This document shows positions 32,810-41,221 of a stretch of 42,636 nucleotides of DNA, piece after piece. The stretch is from Flavobacteriales bacterium UBA5081. GTDB taxonomy: Bacteria; Bacteroidota; Bacteroidia; Flavobacteriales_E; Vicingaceae. The stretch covers positions 1 to 42,636 of the forward strand of contig DIAJ01000017.1 of assembly GCA_002415785.1 (NCBI GenBank), given 5' to 3'. The position numbers and the translations under genes are program-made. Each line of letters begins with the position of its first letter. Position 1 is the stretch's first letter. The notes below the pieces were generated by a model. It had not been told where the DNA came from. It saw nothing but the letters and a program-made list of their open reading frames with translations, and made no database searches.

Positions 32810-34105
32810 ATGGATAAAATACTAACTCAAGACTTATACAAAATCTACAAACAACATCCTATCATCTCAAAAGACAGTAGGAAAATCATTCCCTCTTGCC
32901 TTTATTTTTCATTAAAAGGTGAAAGTTTTGATGGAAATAAGTTTGCAGAACAAGCTTTAAAAGATGGAGCTGCTTATGCGATTGTTGATGATATCAATTA
33001 TGTGACAAATAAAAACTGTTTGTTAGTTGAAGATGGTTTAAAAGCTTTACAAGATTTAGCTATATTTCATAGAAAACAACTAAATATTCCTTTTATTGGA
33101 ATCACCGGCAGCAATGGTAAAACAACCACTAAGGAACTAATTCATCAAGTCCTAAAAAGTCATTATAACTGCTATGCAACCGAAGGAAACTACAACAACC
33201 ACATTGGAGTACCCTTAACAGTCCTATCCATTAAGAGCAGCCATGAAATGGCAATTGTTGAGATGGGTGCAAACCATCAAGGAGAAATTGATTTTTTATG
33301 TTCAATTGCACAGCCAAATTATGGTTTGATTACTAATATCGGAAAAGCCCACTTAGAAGGTTTTGGGGGGATTGAGGGAATAAAAAAAGGAAAGTCTGAA
33401 TTATATCGCTTTTTAAAGAAAAGTAATGGCTTAATTTTTAGAAATGGAGATGACCAGGTGCTTGCTGAGCTAGCTGAAGGAATGAAAGCGATCACTTATG
33501 GCTCAAATAAAGAAAACAACTGCATAGGAGAAATAATCAACGCTAAACCAAACATTGAATTTAAATGGCAATATAAAAATGAAAGTGGCAAAGCTAAAAC
33601 ACAGCTTTACGGAAGTTACAATTTTTATAATATGTTAGCTGCTGCTTGCATTGGCAACTACTTTAAAGTTCCTTCTGAGAAAATCACTACTGCTCTTGAG
33701 AGCTACCAAAGTCAGAATAATCGCTCGCAGTTTATTAAAAATAAAAAAGGTGAAATTTATTTAGATGCCTACAATGCAAATCCTACAAGCATGCTCGCTG
33801 CCTTAGAAAACTTTAAGTCTAATAAAAAAACGACGCAATTAGTTATTTTAGGAGATATGTTCGAATTAGGCGAAGATGCTTATAACGAACATTGCGAAAT
33901 AATTAACCAAGTGGCAAAAATGGATTTTGAAAAGACATGCTTTGTTGGAAAAAACTTCTATGAACATCATAAAAATCATTCTGACTTTGTGTTTTTCAAA
34001 TCAACTGATGAAGCAAAAGCATGGCTTGCAAAACAAGACATCAACAATCACCAGATTCTTATAAAAGGATCACGAGGCATGGCTATGGAAAAACTATTGG
34101 ACTAA
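32810..34105 (+). CDS. murF: UDP-N-acetylmuramoyl-tripeptide--D-alanyl-D-alanine ligase
   Basis: MurF adds D-Ala-D-Ala to the UDP-MurNAc-tripeptide, the last cytoplasmic step of the peptidoglycan precursor. The 431-aa protein is of Mur ligase type. The N-terminal domain starts with DSRKIIPSCLYFSLKGESFDG, the uridine-binding part. The central ATPase has the P-loop GITGSNGKTTTKELI, followed by YATEGNYNNHIGVPLTVL and IVEMGANHQGEIDFL. The C-terminal domain has YLDAYNANPTSMLAALENF (written here as LDAYNANPTSM) and ILGDMFELGEDA. Length and motifs are normal. It follows gldJ across a terminator and converges on an acyl-CoA dehydrogenase gene. Confidence 0.96.
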   Translation: MDKILTQDLYKIYKQHPIISKDSRKIIPSCLYFSLKGESFDGNKFAEQALKDGAAYAIVDDINYVTNKNCLLVEDGLKALQDLAIFHRKQLNIPFIGITGSNGKTTTKELIHQVLKSHYNCYATEGNYNNHIGVPLTVLSIKSSHEMAIVEMGANHQGEIDFLCSIAQPNYGLITNIGKAHLEGFGGIEGIKKGKSELYRFLKKSNGLIFRNGDDQVLAELAEGMKAITYGSNKENNCIGEIINAKPNIEFKWQYKNESGKAKTQLYGSYNFYNMLAAACIGNYFKVPSEKITTALESYQSQNNRSQFIKNKKGEIYLDAYNANPTSMLAALENFKSNKKTTQLVILGDMFELGEDAYNEHCEIINQVAKMDFEKTCFVGKNFYEHHKNHSDFVFFKSTDEAKAWLAKQDINNHQILIKGSRGMAMEKLLD

Positions 34106-34115
34106 TTCACACAAA

Positions 34116-34145
34116 AAAAGAGGCAACTTTTCAGCTGCCTCTTTT
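34116..34145. terminator. Bidirectional terminator between convergent murF and acyl-CoA dehydrogenase genes
   Basis: AAAAGAGGCA (34116-34125) pairs with TGCCTCTTTT (34136-34145) around a 10-nt loop, with A and T runs on either side. It lies between the murF stop (34105) and the stop of the opposing gene (34165), and can serve both. Confidence 0.85.
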
Positions 34146-34164
34146 AAAATATATTCAAAACTCC

Positions 34165-35307
34165 TTAGTCCTTAAGGATTGCTCTAGAAATTACAATTTT
34201 TTGAACTTCTGTTGTTCCTTCATAAATCTGAGTAATTTTTGCATCACGCATTAAGCGCTCTACGTGGTATTCTTTCACGAACCCATAACCTCCATGAACT
34301 TGAACTGCCTCTACTGTTGTTTCCATGGCAACTCTTGAAGCAAAAACTTTAGCCATTGCAGATTCTTTATCGAAGTTTTTACCCTGATCTTTCAAGCTGG
34401 CCGCTTTTAAGCAAAGCAAACGAGCTGCTTCAATTTCCGTAGCCATATCAGCTAACTTAAACGCAATTGCTTGGTGCTTGTGAATCTCCTTTCCAAAAGC
34501 TTTTCTTTCTTTAGAATAAGCAATCGCCAACTCCATAGCACCTGAAGCAATTCCCAACGCTTGAGAAGCAATCCCAATTCTACCACCGGATAAAACCATC
34601 ATAGCAAACTTAAATCCAAAGCCATCTTCGCCAATTCTATTTTCTTTAGGCACTTTTACATCCGTAAACATTAAAGTATGTGTATCAGAACCGCGAATTC
34701 CCAATTTATTCTCCTTTGCTCCTACGGTAAAACCGTCCCACTCTTTTTCAACAATAAATGCATTAATTCCTTTATGTCCTTTCTCAACATCAGTTTGTGC
34801 AATTACAATATAGTAAGAAGCTGTACCACCGTTGGTAATCCAATTTTTTGTACCATTCAATAAATAATGATCTCCTTTATCGATTGCAGTTGTTCTTTGT
34901 GAAGTTGCATCAGAGCCTGCTTCCGGCTCTGAAAGGCAAAATGCACCAATTTTCTGACCGCTTGCCAGTGGTTTTAAATACTTTTCTTTTTGCTCTTCGG
35001 TTCCAAATTTCTCAATTCCCCAACACACTAAAGAGTTGTTTACTGACATACAAACTGAAGTAGAAGCATCTACTTTTGAGATTTCCTCCATGGCTAAAAC
35101 GTAAGAAACGGTATCCATTCCACCGCCACCATATTTTGGATCAACCATCATTCCCATAAAACCTAATTCTCCGAGTTGTTTAATCTGCTCGGCGGGAAAA
35201 GTCTGGTTTTCGTCGCGTTCAATTACTCCAGGTTTTAATACATTTTGAGCAAAATCTCTAGCGGCATCTCTTACGGCAATTTGCTCTTCTGTCAATTCTA
35301 TATTCAT
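34165..35307 (-). CDS. Acyl-CoA dehydrogenase
   Basis: This FAD enzyme introduces the trans-2 double bond in beta-oxidation or branched-chain acyl-CoA catabolism. I start at the ATG at 35307 (MNIELTEEQIAVRDAARDFA), giving 380 aa, a typical length. The 10 residues further upstream precede the conserved N-terminal helix and are not expected. Visible family signatures are GAFCLSEPEAGSDATSQRTT with KNWITNGG, the AIAYSKERKAFGKEIHKHQA region, QVHGGYGFVKEYHVERLMRD, and IYEGTTEVQKIVISR, in which the Glu is the likely catalytic base. This pattern fits short-chain or butyryl-CoA-type dehydrogenases, but substrate chain length cannot be fixed by eye. It is convergent with murF and divergent from anmK. 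Confidence 0.93.
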   Translation of the reverse strand: MNIELTEEQIAVRDAARDFAQNVLKPGVIERDENQTFPAEQIKQLGELGFMGMMVDPKYGGGGMDTVSYVLAMEEISKVDASTSVCMSVNNSLVCWGIEKFGTEEQKEKYLKPLASGQKIGAFCLSEPEAGSDATSQRTTAIDKGDHYLLNGTKNWITNGGTASYYIVIAQTDVEKGHKGINAFIVEKEWDGFTVGAKENKLGIRGSDTHTLMFTDVKVPKENRIGEDGFGFKFAMMVLSGGRIGIASQALGIASGAMELAIAYSKERKAFGKEIHKHQAIAFKLADMATEIEAARLLCLKAASLKDQGKNFDKESAMAKVFASRVAMETTVEAVQVHGGYGFVKEYHVERLMRDAKITQIYEGTTEVQKIVISRAILKD

Positions 35308-35411
35308 TTGTACAAATTTTGTTTTTGGTCTACTCAATACTTATTTCAAAGCTTGAGGGATGACTTAAATTTTACTTTTCTTTACTTTGCAAAAATAACC
35401 TAATTACCCCT

Positions 35412-36485
35412 TTGAACAAACAAAAAGATTCATACACTGTAGTTGGACTAATGTCCGGCACATCTTTAGACGGATTAGACCTTTGTGCTTGTAGGTTTAC
35501 CTATGATAAACAATGGAAATTTGAAATTGTTGAGGCGGAAACAAAGGTCTATTCTTCAGATTGGGAAAACATATTATTAAAAGCCGAAAACTGCTCAGCA
35601 AGAGAGTTAAATAAAATTCATTGTGAATATGGCAAGTATTTAGGCAAAACAGTTAATCAGTTTATCAAAAAACATCAACTTAAAGTTGACTTAGTTTCCT
35701 CACACGGTCATACCATTTTTCATCAACCCGAAGATGGTTATACACTGCAAATTGGCCACGGAGGTTTTATTTGCGAAGAAGTTAAGCTTACTACAGTAGT
35801 TGATTTTCGCTCGCAAGATATTGCAGTTGGCGGACAAGGTGCACCTTTAGTTCCTTTTGGTGAAAAATATTTATTTCCCGAACATAAACATTTTTTAAAC
35901 ATAGGAGGAATTGCCAACTTGAGTGTTCATGAAAAAGATAAAAGCATTGCTTTTGACGTTAGTGCAGCCAATATGGTTTTGAATTACATTAGTAAAAAAT
36001 ACTATAATAAAGAATACGATAAGGGAGGAGAAATTGCTGCAAAAGGCAAAACGAATGAATCTTTGCTCCAACAGTTAAACAGTCTAAATTATTTTAAAAA
36101 AAGCGGTCCGAAATCCTTAGGAAAAGAGGATGTTTTTAAATGGATGATTCCCATATTAGACTCATCCGGCATATCTGCGGAAGATCAACTAAACACTTTT
36201 ATCACTCATTTATGTAATCAAATAGAAGGTTCAATTAAAAGCGTAGGAGCAAACAAAAATGAATCAATATTAGTAAGTGGTGGTGGAGCTTACAATCACT
36301 ATTTAATTAAAAAGCTCAAAAATCGACTTAGTATAGAAATTCCCACTAATGAAGTCATCGATTATAAAGAAGCATTGATTTTTGCCTTTCTAGGCCTATA
36401 CCGATTTCTAGGTAAAAAGAATACATTAAGTTCAGTAACTGGCGCTAAAAAAGCAGTTTGCGCCGGAAGCATTTTCACACCTTAA
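35412..36485 (+). CDS. anmK: Anhydro-N-acetylmuramic acid kinase
   Basis: AnmK phosphorylates and opens 1,6-anhydro-MurNAc so that it re-enters metabolism in cell-wall recycling. The 357-aa protein has the ATP-binding start VVGLMSGTSLDGLDLC. It also has SSHGHTIFHQP, VVDFRSQDIAVGGQGAPLVP (which contains the catalytic Asp), FLNIGGIANLS, FDVSAANMVLNY and VSGGGAYNHYLIKKL. All are family hallmarks, and length is normal. The start codon is TTG at 35412, directly ahead of the conserved N-terminus, with no better ATG. It is divergent from the acyl-CoA dehydrogenase and 63 bp upstream of the glutamate-type dehydrogenase on the same strand. Confidence 0.95.
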   Translation: MNKQKDSYTVVGLMSGTSLDGLDLCACRFTYDKQWKFEIVEAETKVYSSDWENILLKAENCSARELNKIHCEYGKYLGKTVNQFIKKHQLKVDLVSSHGHTIFHQPEDGYTLQIGHGGFICEEVKLTTVVDFRSQDIAVGGQGAPLVPFGEKYLFPEHKHFLNIGGIANLSVHEKDKSIAFDVSAANMVLNYISKKYYNKEYDKGGEIAAKGKTNESLLQQLNSLNYFKKSGPKSLGKEDVFKWMIPILDSSGISAEDQLNTFITHLCNQIEGSIKSVGANKNESILVSGGGAYNHYLIKKLKNRLSIEIPTNEVIDYKEALIFAFLGLYRFLGKKNTLSSVTGAKKAVCAGSIFTP

Positions 36486-36525
36486 TTTTAATTTAACATT
36501 GGCGATTGAAGCCAATACTTTTTGA

Positions 36526-36533
36526 TACTTTTG
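36526..36533 (+). promoter_or_regulatory. -7 element of the dehydrogenase gene
   Basis: TACTTTTG matches TAnnTTTG exactly and lies 16 bp before the ATG at 36549. A TTG occurs 17 bp upstream (36506-36508), slightly closer than the usual 19-21. A start here gives a very short leader and excludes the TTG at 36522 as the translation start. Confidence 0.5.
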
Positions 36534-36548
36534 GAGCAAAATTTGAAC

Positions 36549-37775
36549 ATGGAGGATTTACTGAGAACTTACGAAAATAAGCAAGCTGAAATTGTATTCG
36601 AATGGAAAGACTCAGAAACTGAAGCAGAAGGTTGGGTCGTTATTAACTCTTTAAGAGGGGGAGCCGCAGGTGGTGGCACAAGGATGAGAAAAGGACTTGA
36701 TAAGCACGAAGTTACCTCACTTGCCAAAACCATGGAAATCAAATTTACCGTTTCGGGTCCTCCAATAGGCGGTGCTAAATCGGGTATTAATTTCGACCCA
36801 AATGATCCGAGAAAAAAAGGTGTTTTGGAGCGCTGGTTCAAGGCGGTTTCTCCCCTATTAAAAAGCTATTACGGCACTGGTGGCGACCTAAATGTTGATG
36901 AAATTCACGAAGTAATTCCCATTACTGAAGAATGTGGTGTATGGCATCCACAAGAAGGAGTTTTTAACGGTCACTTTAAACCCACTGAGGCCGAAAAAAT
37001 CAATCGAATTGGACAGCTTAGAAACGGTGTTTTAAAAGTTATTGAAGACAAGAACTACAGTCCTGACCCACAAAGGAGATATGTTGTTGCTGATATGATT
37101 ACCGGCTATGGTGTTGCCGAATCCGTAAAACATTATTACAATATTTATGGTGGCTCTCTAAAGGACAAAAGAGTTATTGTACAGGGTTGGGGAAATGTTG
37201 GCTCTGCCGGAGCATATTATTTAGCACAAAGCGGTGCTAAAATTGTAGGAATAATTGATCGCGAAGGTGGATTAATAAATGAGGAGGGGTTTTCTTTCGA
37301 AGAAATCAAAGCACTTTTCCTGAATAAAAAAGGCAATCAGTTGGCAACTGACAATATGCTATCATTTGAGGAAGTAAACTCAAAAGTTTGGGATTTAGCT
37401 GCAGAAGTTTTTATTCCTTGTGCGGCATCAAGACTTATTACAAGGGAGCAAGTTGACAGAATGGTTAATGCAGGAATGGAAGTAATTGCCGCCGGAGCAA
37501 ATGTTCCTTTTGCAGATCCGGAAATTTTCTTTGGCCCCATTGCAGATTACACAGACAATAGAATAAGTGTAATTCCCGATTTTATTTCAAACTGCGGTAT
37601 GGCAAGAGTTTTTGCCTATTTAATGCAAAACAAAATTGAAATGGATGATCGTGGGATTTTTGAGGATACTTCAAATACGATCAAAAAAGCAATCGAAGAA
37701 GTACACAGTAAATCAACAGAAAAAACAAAAATTGCAAAAACGGTCTTCACTATAGCATTAAACAAAATCATCTAA
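36549..37775 (+). CDS. Glu/Leu/Phe/Val dehydrogenase
   Basis: The enzyme interconverts an amino acid and its 2-oxo acid with NAD(P). I start at the ATG at 36549, giving 408 aa; the longer frame starts with TTG inside a promoter-like element. The dimerisation/substrate domain shows RGGAAGGGTRMRKGLDKHEV, MEIKFTVSGPPIGGAKSGI with the catalytic Lys77, and YGTGGDLNVDEIHEV. The nucleotide-binding domain has VIVQGWGNVGSAGAYYLAQ, then EVFIPCAASRLITREQVD. A Ser replaces the usual Gly in the GGAKGGI motif (GGAKSGI). The branch is the short Bacteroidota glutamate-dehydrogenase-like group. Whether the substrate is glutamate or a branched amino acid cannot be told. nhaD follows after 24 bp. Confidence 0.92.
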   Translation: MEDLLRTYENKQAEIVFEWKDSETEAEGWVVINSLRGGAAGGGTRMRKGLDKHEVTSLAKTMEIKFTVSGPPIGGAKSGINFDPNDPRKKGVLERWFKAVSPLLKSYYGTGGDLNVDEIHEVIPITEECGVWHPQEGVFNGHFKPTEAEKINRIGQLRNGVLKVIEDKNYSPDPQRRYVVADMITGYGVAESVKHYYNIYGGSLKDKRVIVQGWGNVGSAGAYYLAQSGAKIVGIIDREGGLINEEGFSFEEIKALFLNKKGNQLATDNMLSFEEVNSKVWDLAAEVFIPCAASRLITREQVDRMVNAGMEVIAAGANVPFADPEIFFGPIADYTDNRISVIPDFISNCGMARVFAYLMQNKIEMDDRGIFEDTSNTIKKAIEEVHSKSTEKTKIAKTVFTIALNKII

Positions 37776-37799
37776 TTATTAATTAAATACCATCCTACC

Positions 37800-39179
37800 A
37801 TGTATACTTTAATGGTTGTCATCTTTATTTTAGGCTATTTAATGATTGCCTTTGAACACCCTTTAAAGATTGACAAAGCTGCTCCAGCTCTACTAATTGC
37901 TGTACTTGGTTGGACAGCTTATGTTTTTGGCGCAGAAGAGATTTTAGCCGATAATGTTCGCTATTTAGACTTCCTAGCCTCCAATTCAGAAGGCAATTAT
38001 GGAGAATTTATTGTTCATGAATTATCGCATCATTTAACCCATCACGCTGAGATTATTTTCTTCCTTATTGGCGCTATGACTATAGTGGAACTAATTGATG
38101 CTCATGAAGGATTTGCCGTAATCACTGACCGAATAAAGACAACCAATAAAGTAAAGTTACTTTGGATTGTTTGTACATTAACATTCTTCTTTTCAGCTGC
38201 ACTTGATAACCTTACTACTTCAATTGTAATGATTTCTCTACTGAGAAAATTAATTGCCAACAAAAAAGATCGATGGTTTTTTGCAGGAATGGTAGTAATA
38301 GCAGCTAATGCCGGTGGTGCTTGGTCGCCAATTGGAGATGTTACCACTACTATGCTGTGGATTGGCAAACAAATTACAGCTCAAAATATTATTGTTGAGC
38401 TTTTCTTCCCAAGCTTAGTTTGTATGCTCGTTCCTTTAATTTACCTAACCTTTACACAAAAAGGAAACATTGAGCGTCCGCTTGTTGTAAAAGAATCAGA
38501 ACACATTAAAAACGAAACAACACCTTTTGAAAGAAACCTTATTTTCTTTTTAGGTGTAGGGCTTTTGCTATTTGTCCCGGTTTTTAAAACCGTTACACAC
38601 TTACCTCCATACATGGGCATGATGTTTGGTTTAGGAGTTTTATGGATTGTAACTGAAAGAATACATCGGGCTAAAAACCATGAAATAAAGTCAGAGCTTT
38701 CAGTGATTGGCGTATTGAGAAAAATTGATATTGTTAGTGTCCTTTTCTTCTTGGGAATATTAATTGCGATTTCGAGTTTGCAGTCTGCCGGACACTTAAC
38801 TGCTGTTGCAGGATTTTTAGATAAAGAGATAGGCAACATATACACTGTAAACATTATCATTGGTTTATTATCTGCCATAGTTGATAACGTTCCATTAGTT
38901 GCTGCGGCGATGGGAATGTACCCTATAGAAGTCTTGTCAAACATTCCTGCAGCTGAGATGGAATATGCAAAGCATTTCATACAAGACGGAAACTTTTGGG
39001 AGTTTTTAGCTTATTGTGCCGGTACCGGCGGAAGCGCATTAATTATTGGTTCTGCAGCTGGAGTTGCCGTTATGGGAATGGAGCGTATCGATTTTATTTG
39101 GTACCTAAAAAACATGAGTATTTTAGCCATTATAGGCTATGTTTCAGGAGCTGCATTATTCATTGCTCTTTTCGCTTAA
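37800..39179 (+). CDS. nhaD: NhaD-type sodium:proton antiporter
   Basis: NhaD exports Na+ or Li+ in exchange for protons at the inner membrane. The 459-aa polytopic protein has about eleven to thirteen hydrophobic helices. The family segments are EIIFFLIGAMTIVELIDAHE, TFFFSAALDNLTTSIVMISL, AGGAWSPIGDVTTTMLWIG, VNIIIGLLSAIVDNVPLVAA and YCAGTGGSALIIGSAAGVAV. The paired DNLTTSI and DNVPLVA motifs in helix breaks are characteristic of the NhaD/ion transporter fold. It follows the dehydrogenase by 24 bp and is probably co-transcribed. Presence of NhaD fits a marine or saline organism, though that is only suggestive. Confidence 0.95.
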   Translation: MYTLMVVIFILGYLMIAFEHPLKIDKAAPALLIAVLGWTAYVFGAEEILADNVRYLDFLASNSEGNYGEFIVHELSHHLTHHAEIIFFLIGAMTIVELIDAHEGFAVITDRIKTTNKVKLLWIVCTLTFFFSAALDNLTTSIVMISLLRKLIANKKDRWFFAGMVVIAANAGGAWSPIGDVTTTMLWIGKQITAQNIIVELFFPSLVCMLVPLIYLTFTQKGNIERPLVVKESEHIKNETTPFERNLIFFLGVGLLLFVPVFKTVTHLPPYMGMMFGLGVLWIVTERIHRAKNHEIKSELSVIGVLRKIDIVSVLFFLGILIAISSLQSAGHLTAVAGFLDKEIGNIYTVNIIIGLLSAIVDNVPLVAAAMGMYPIEVLSNIPAAEMEYAKHFIQDGNFWEFLAYCAGTGGSALIIGSAAGVAVMGMERIDFIWYLKNMSILAIIGYVSGAALFIALFA

Positions 39180-39307
39180 AAAGAAAAACAACGCTATTTT
39201 TCTAATAAATGTAAACTAACATAATACTGTTCACAAGTTCACGTTTGTGTGACAACTTGTAGTAGCATTTATTATAATTTAGTAGCAGTTATTTAACTTT
39301 TATATTC

Positions 39308-40027
39308 ATGGTGCCAAACTTTATTATTAATCAAATCAATGTAGCAGAAACGGCTACAGACACTTTAGCTCAAGCTGAAGCGCCAACCGAAAAGACACTT
39401 TCTGTTTTAGAACTTATTACATCAGGTGGCGTAGGTGGAATTATTATTATGATCACCCTATTTATTCTTTCAGTAATTGCCGTTTATATTTTTATTGAAA
39501 GATACCTAACCATAAAAAAGGCTGCTCAAGAAGATCAAAACTTTATGAATGAGATAAAAGACTTTATTCATGATGGTAAGTTAGAGGCTGCTCGATCACT
39601 TTGCAGAAGTACGCCAACACCAATCTCTCGAATGATAGAAAAAGGAGTTAACCGAATAGGCAAACCTTTAAGCGATATTGCTGCCGCAATCGAAAACACA
39701 GGCAAACTTGAGCTGTTTAAACTAGAAAAGAATCTGGCTACTTTGGCAACTATTTCCGGTGCAGCTCCAATGATTGGTTTCTTAGGAACTGTTATTGGAA
39801 TGATTTTAGCTTTTCATGAAATGGCATCTGCGGGAGGAAATATTGACGTTGAAATGCTATCTGAGGGAATTTACACAGCCATGGTAACTACAGTTGCCGG
39901 TTTGATTGTTGGTATTGTAGCATTTATTGCCTACAACTTATTGGTTGCTAAAGTAGAAAAAGTAGTTTTTAAAATGGAAGCTCGCACGACAGAGTTTCTT
40001 GATATTTTGAATGAACCCGCAAAATAA
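39308..40027 (+). CDS. exbB: MotA/TolQ/ExbB proton channel family protein
   Basis: ExbB-type proteins form the pentameric inner-membrane channel that, with ExbD, harvests proton-motive force for TonB. The 239-aa protein has an N-terminal extension, one TM helix near residues 44-66 (IIIMITLFILSVIAVYIFIE), a cytoplasmic loop, and two TM helices in the conserved region. The first of these is in LATISGAAPMIGFLGTVIGM, and the second in SEGIYTAMVTTVAGLIVGIV. It leads a run exbB-exbD-tonB-folC with gaps or overlaps of about 10 bp or less, the standard TonB motor arrangement. The 128-bp region upstream from nhaD has no clear promoter by eye. Confidence 0.93.
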   Translation: MVPNFIINQINVAETATDTLAQAEAPTEKTLSVLELITSGGVGGIIIMITLFILSVIAVYIFIERYLTIKKAAQEDQNFMNEIKDFIHDGKLEAARSLCRSTPTPISRMIEKGVNRIGKPLSDIAAAIENTGKLELFKLEKNLATLATISGAAPMIGFLGTVIGMILAFHEMASAGGNIDVEMLSEGIYTAMVTTVAGLIVGIVAFIAYNLLVAKVEKVVFKMEARTTEFLDILNEPAK

Positions 40028-40032
40028 ATATT

Positions 40033-40425
40033 ATGGCAATTCGTTCGAGAAATAAGGTTAGCCCCAACTTCAATATGTCGTCAATGACAGACATCGTATT
40101 TTTGTTGTTAATCTTTTTTATGCTTACTTCTACTCTAGTTAGTCCTAATGCATTAAAACTACTTTTACCCAGTAGTTCGAGTAAAACGCTAGCACCACAA
40201 ACGGTTTCGGTTTCCATTACTAAAAACCTAGAGTACTACGTAGATAGAGAGCAAGTAGAATTTGAATTTCTAGAGCCAATTATTAAAAAGAAAATGGGCA
40301 ATAATCCTGAAAACTCAATTATTCTTCATGTTGATAAACAAATTGCAGTTGAGGAAGCGGTAAAAGTAATGGATATAGCTAGCAGGAATAAATACAGAAT
40401 GGTATTGGCAACTAAACCAAAATAG
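40033..40425 (+). CDS. exbD: ExbD/TolR-family biopolymer transport protein
   Basis: ExbD partners ExbB in the TonB motor. The 130-aa protein has a short cytoplasmic N-terminus (FNMSSMTDIVFLLLIFFML), a single TM helix with the essential Asp20 at its start, and a periplasmic domain ending with VEEAVKVMDIASRNKYRMVL. Length and layout are normal. It begins 5 bp after exbB and ends 10 bp before the tonB-like gene. The conserved proton-carrying Asp is present, so the motor should be active. Confidence 0.94.
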   Translation: MAIRSRNKVSPNFNMSSMTDIVFLLLIFFMLTSTLVSPNALKLLLPSSSSKTLAPQTVSVSITKNLEYYVDREQVEFEFLEPIIKKKMGNNPENSIILHVDKQIAVEEAVKVMDIASRNKYRMVLATKPK

Positions 40426-40435
40426 ACTTTTAGAA

Positions 40436-41221
40436 GTGGATATCATTGCAGAAAAAAATAAAAGAACAGGACTTATTACCACTGTGTTAGTTCACATTGG
40501 ATTACTCCTTATTTTTGCTTTTTTCGGAATGACTTATATGGAGCCACCACCTGAAGAAGAAGGGATTACAATCAACTTTGGCTATTCAGATGTGGGAAGA
40601 AACAACAATGAACAAAATAATCCCACACCTACTCCTACTCCACCCACTGAAACACAGCAAGCGGAGCCAACTCCTCAAGAGGTAGTTGAGGAAGAAATAA
40701 TTACTCAAGATGTTGAAGAAGCACCTGCTATACAAGAAGACAAGAAAAAAGAAAAGGTAGAGGAAGTCCCTGAACCAAAAAAAGAGGAACCTAAACCCGA
40801 CAAAAACTTGAGCGAAGCCATTAATAAGTGGAAAAACACCAAAAATGAAAGTGGTGGAGGCGACGGTGAAACTGATCAAACCGGTAATCAAGGAAGCCAG
40901 GATGGAGACAAAAACAGTAAAAACTATACCGGAGGAGGTGTTGGTGATGGCATCTCATTTTCTCTTGAAGGCAGAAGTATGGTTGGCAAGCCTATTATTA
41001 GGGATAACTCACAAGAAGCAGGAAAAGTTGTTGTTGATATTATCGTAGACAAATATGGTAAAGTAGTTCGAGCAACTCCCGGGGCGAGAGGATCAACAAC
41101 TGCAAGTTCTCAATTGTACAAAATTGCTAAAGAAGCAGCACTTAATACCAAATTTAATGCAAACCCAGATGCAAGAGAAGAGCAAAAAGGTCAAATGACA
41201 TTTATTTTCATCTTAAATTGA
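40436..41221 (+). CDS. tonB: TonB-like energy transducer
   Basis: TonB links the ExbBD motor to outer-membrane TonB-dependent receptors. The 261-aa protein starts with GTG. It has a single N-terminal TM helix (about residues 12-32, LITTVLVHIGLLLIFAFFGM) that includes the conserved TM His. A long low-complexity linker rich in Pro, Glu, Lys and Thr follows (PTPTPTPPTETQQAEPTP, EEVPEPKKEEPKPDK), then a Gly/Asp/Asn-rich stretch. The C-terminal TonB-like domain (about 185-261) contains VVVDIIVDKYGKVVRATPG and KGQMTFIFIL. The C-terminal domain lacks the usual YP motif, as in many Bacteroidota. It is third in the exbB-exbD-tonB-folC run; its stop overlaps the folC start (TGATG). Confidence 0.9.
   Translation: MDIIAEKNKRTGLITTVLVHIGLLLIFAFFGMTYMEPPPEEEGITINFGYSDVGRNNNEQNNPTPTPTPPTETQQAEPTPQEVVEEEIITQDVEEAPAIQEDKKKEKVEEVPEPKKEEPKPDKNLSEAINKWKNTKNESGGGDGETDQTGNQGSQDGDKNSKNYTGGGVGDGISFSLEGRSMVGKPIIRDNSQEAGKVVVDIIVDKYGKVVRATPGARGSTTASSQLYKIAKEAALNTKFNANPDAREEQKGQMTFIFILN

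Noticed and set aside
36569..36841. 90-codon minus-strand frame opposite the dehydrogenase
   Set aside because: Antisense to conserved catalytic motifs of the dehydrogenase.
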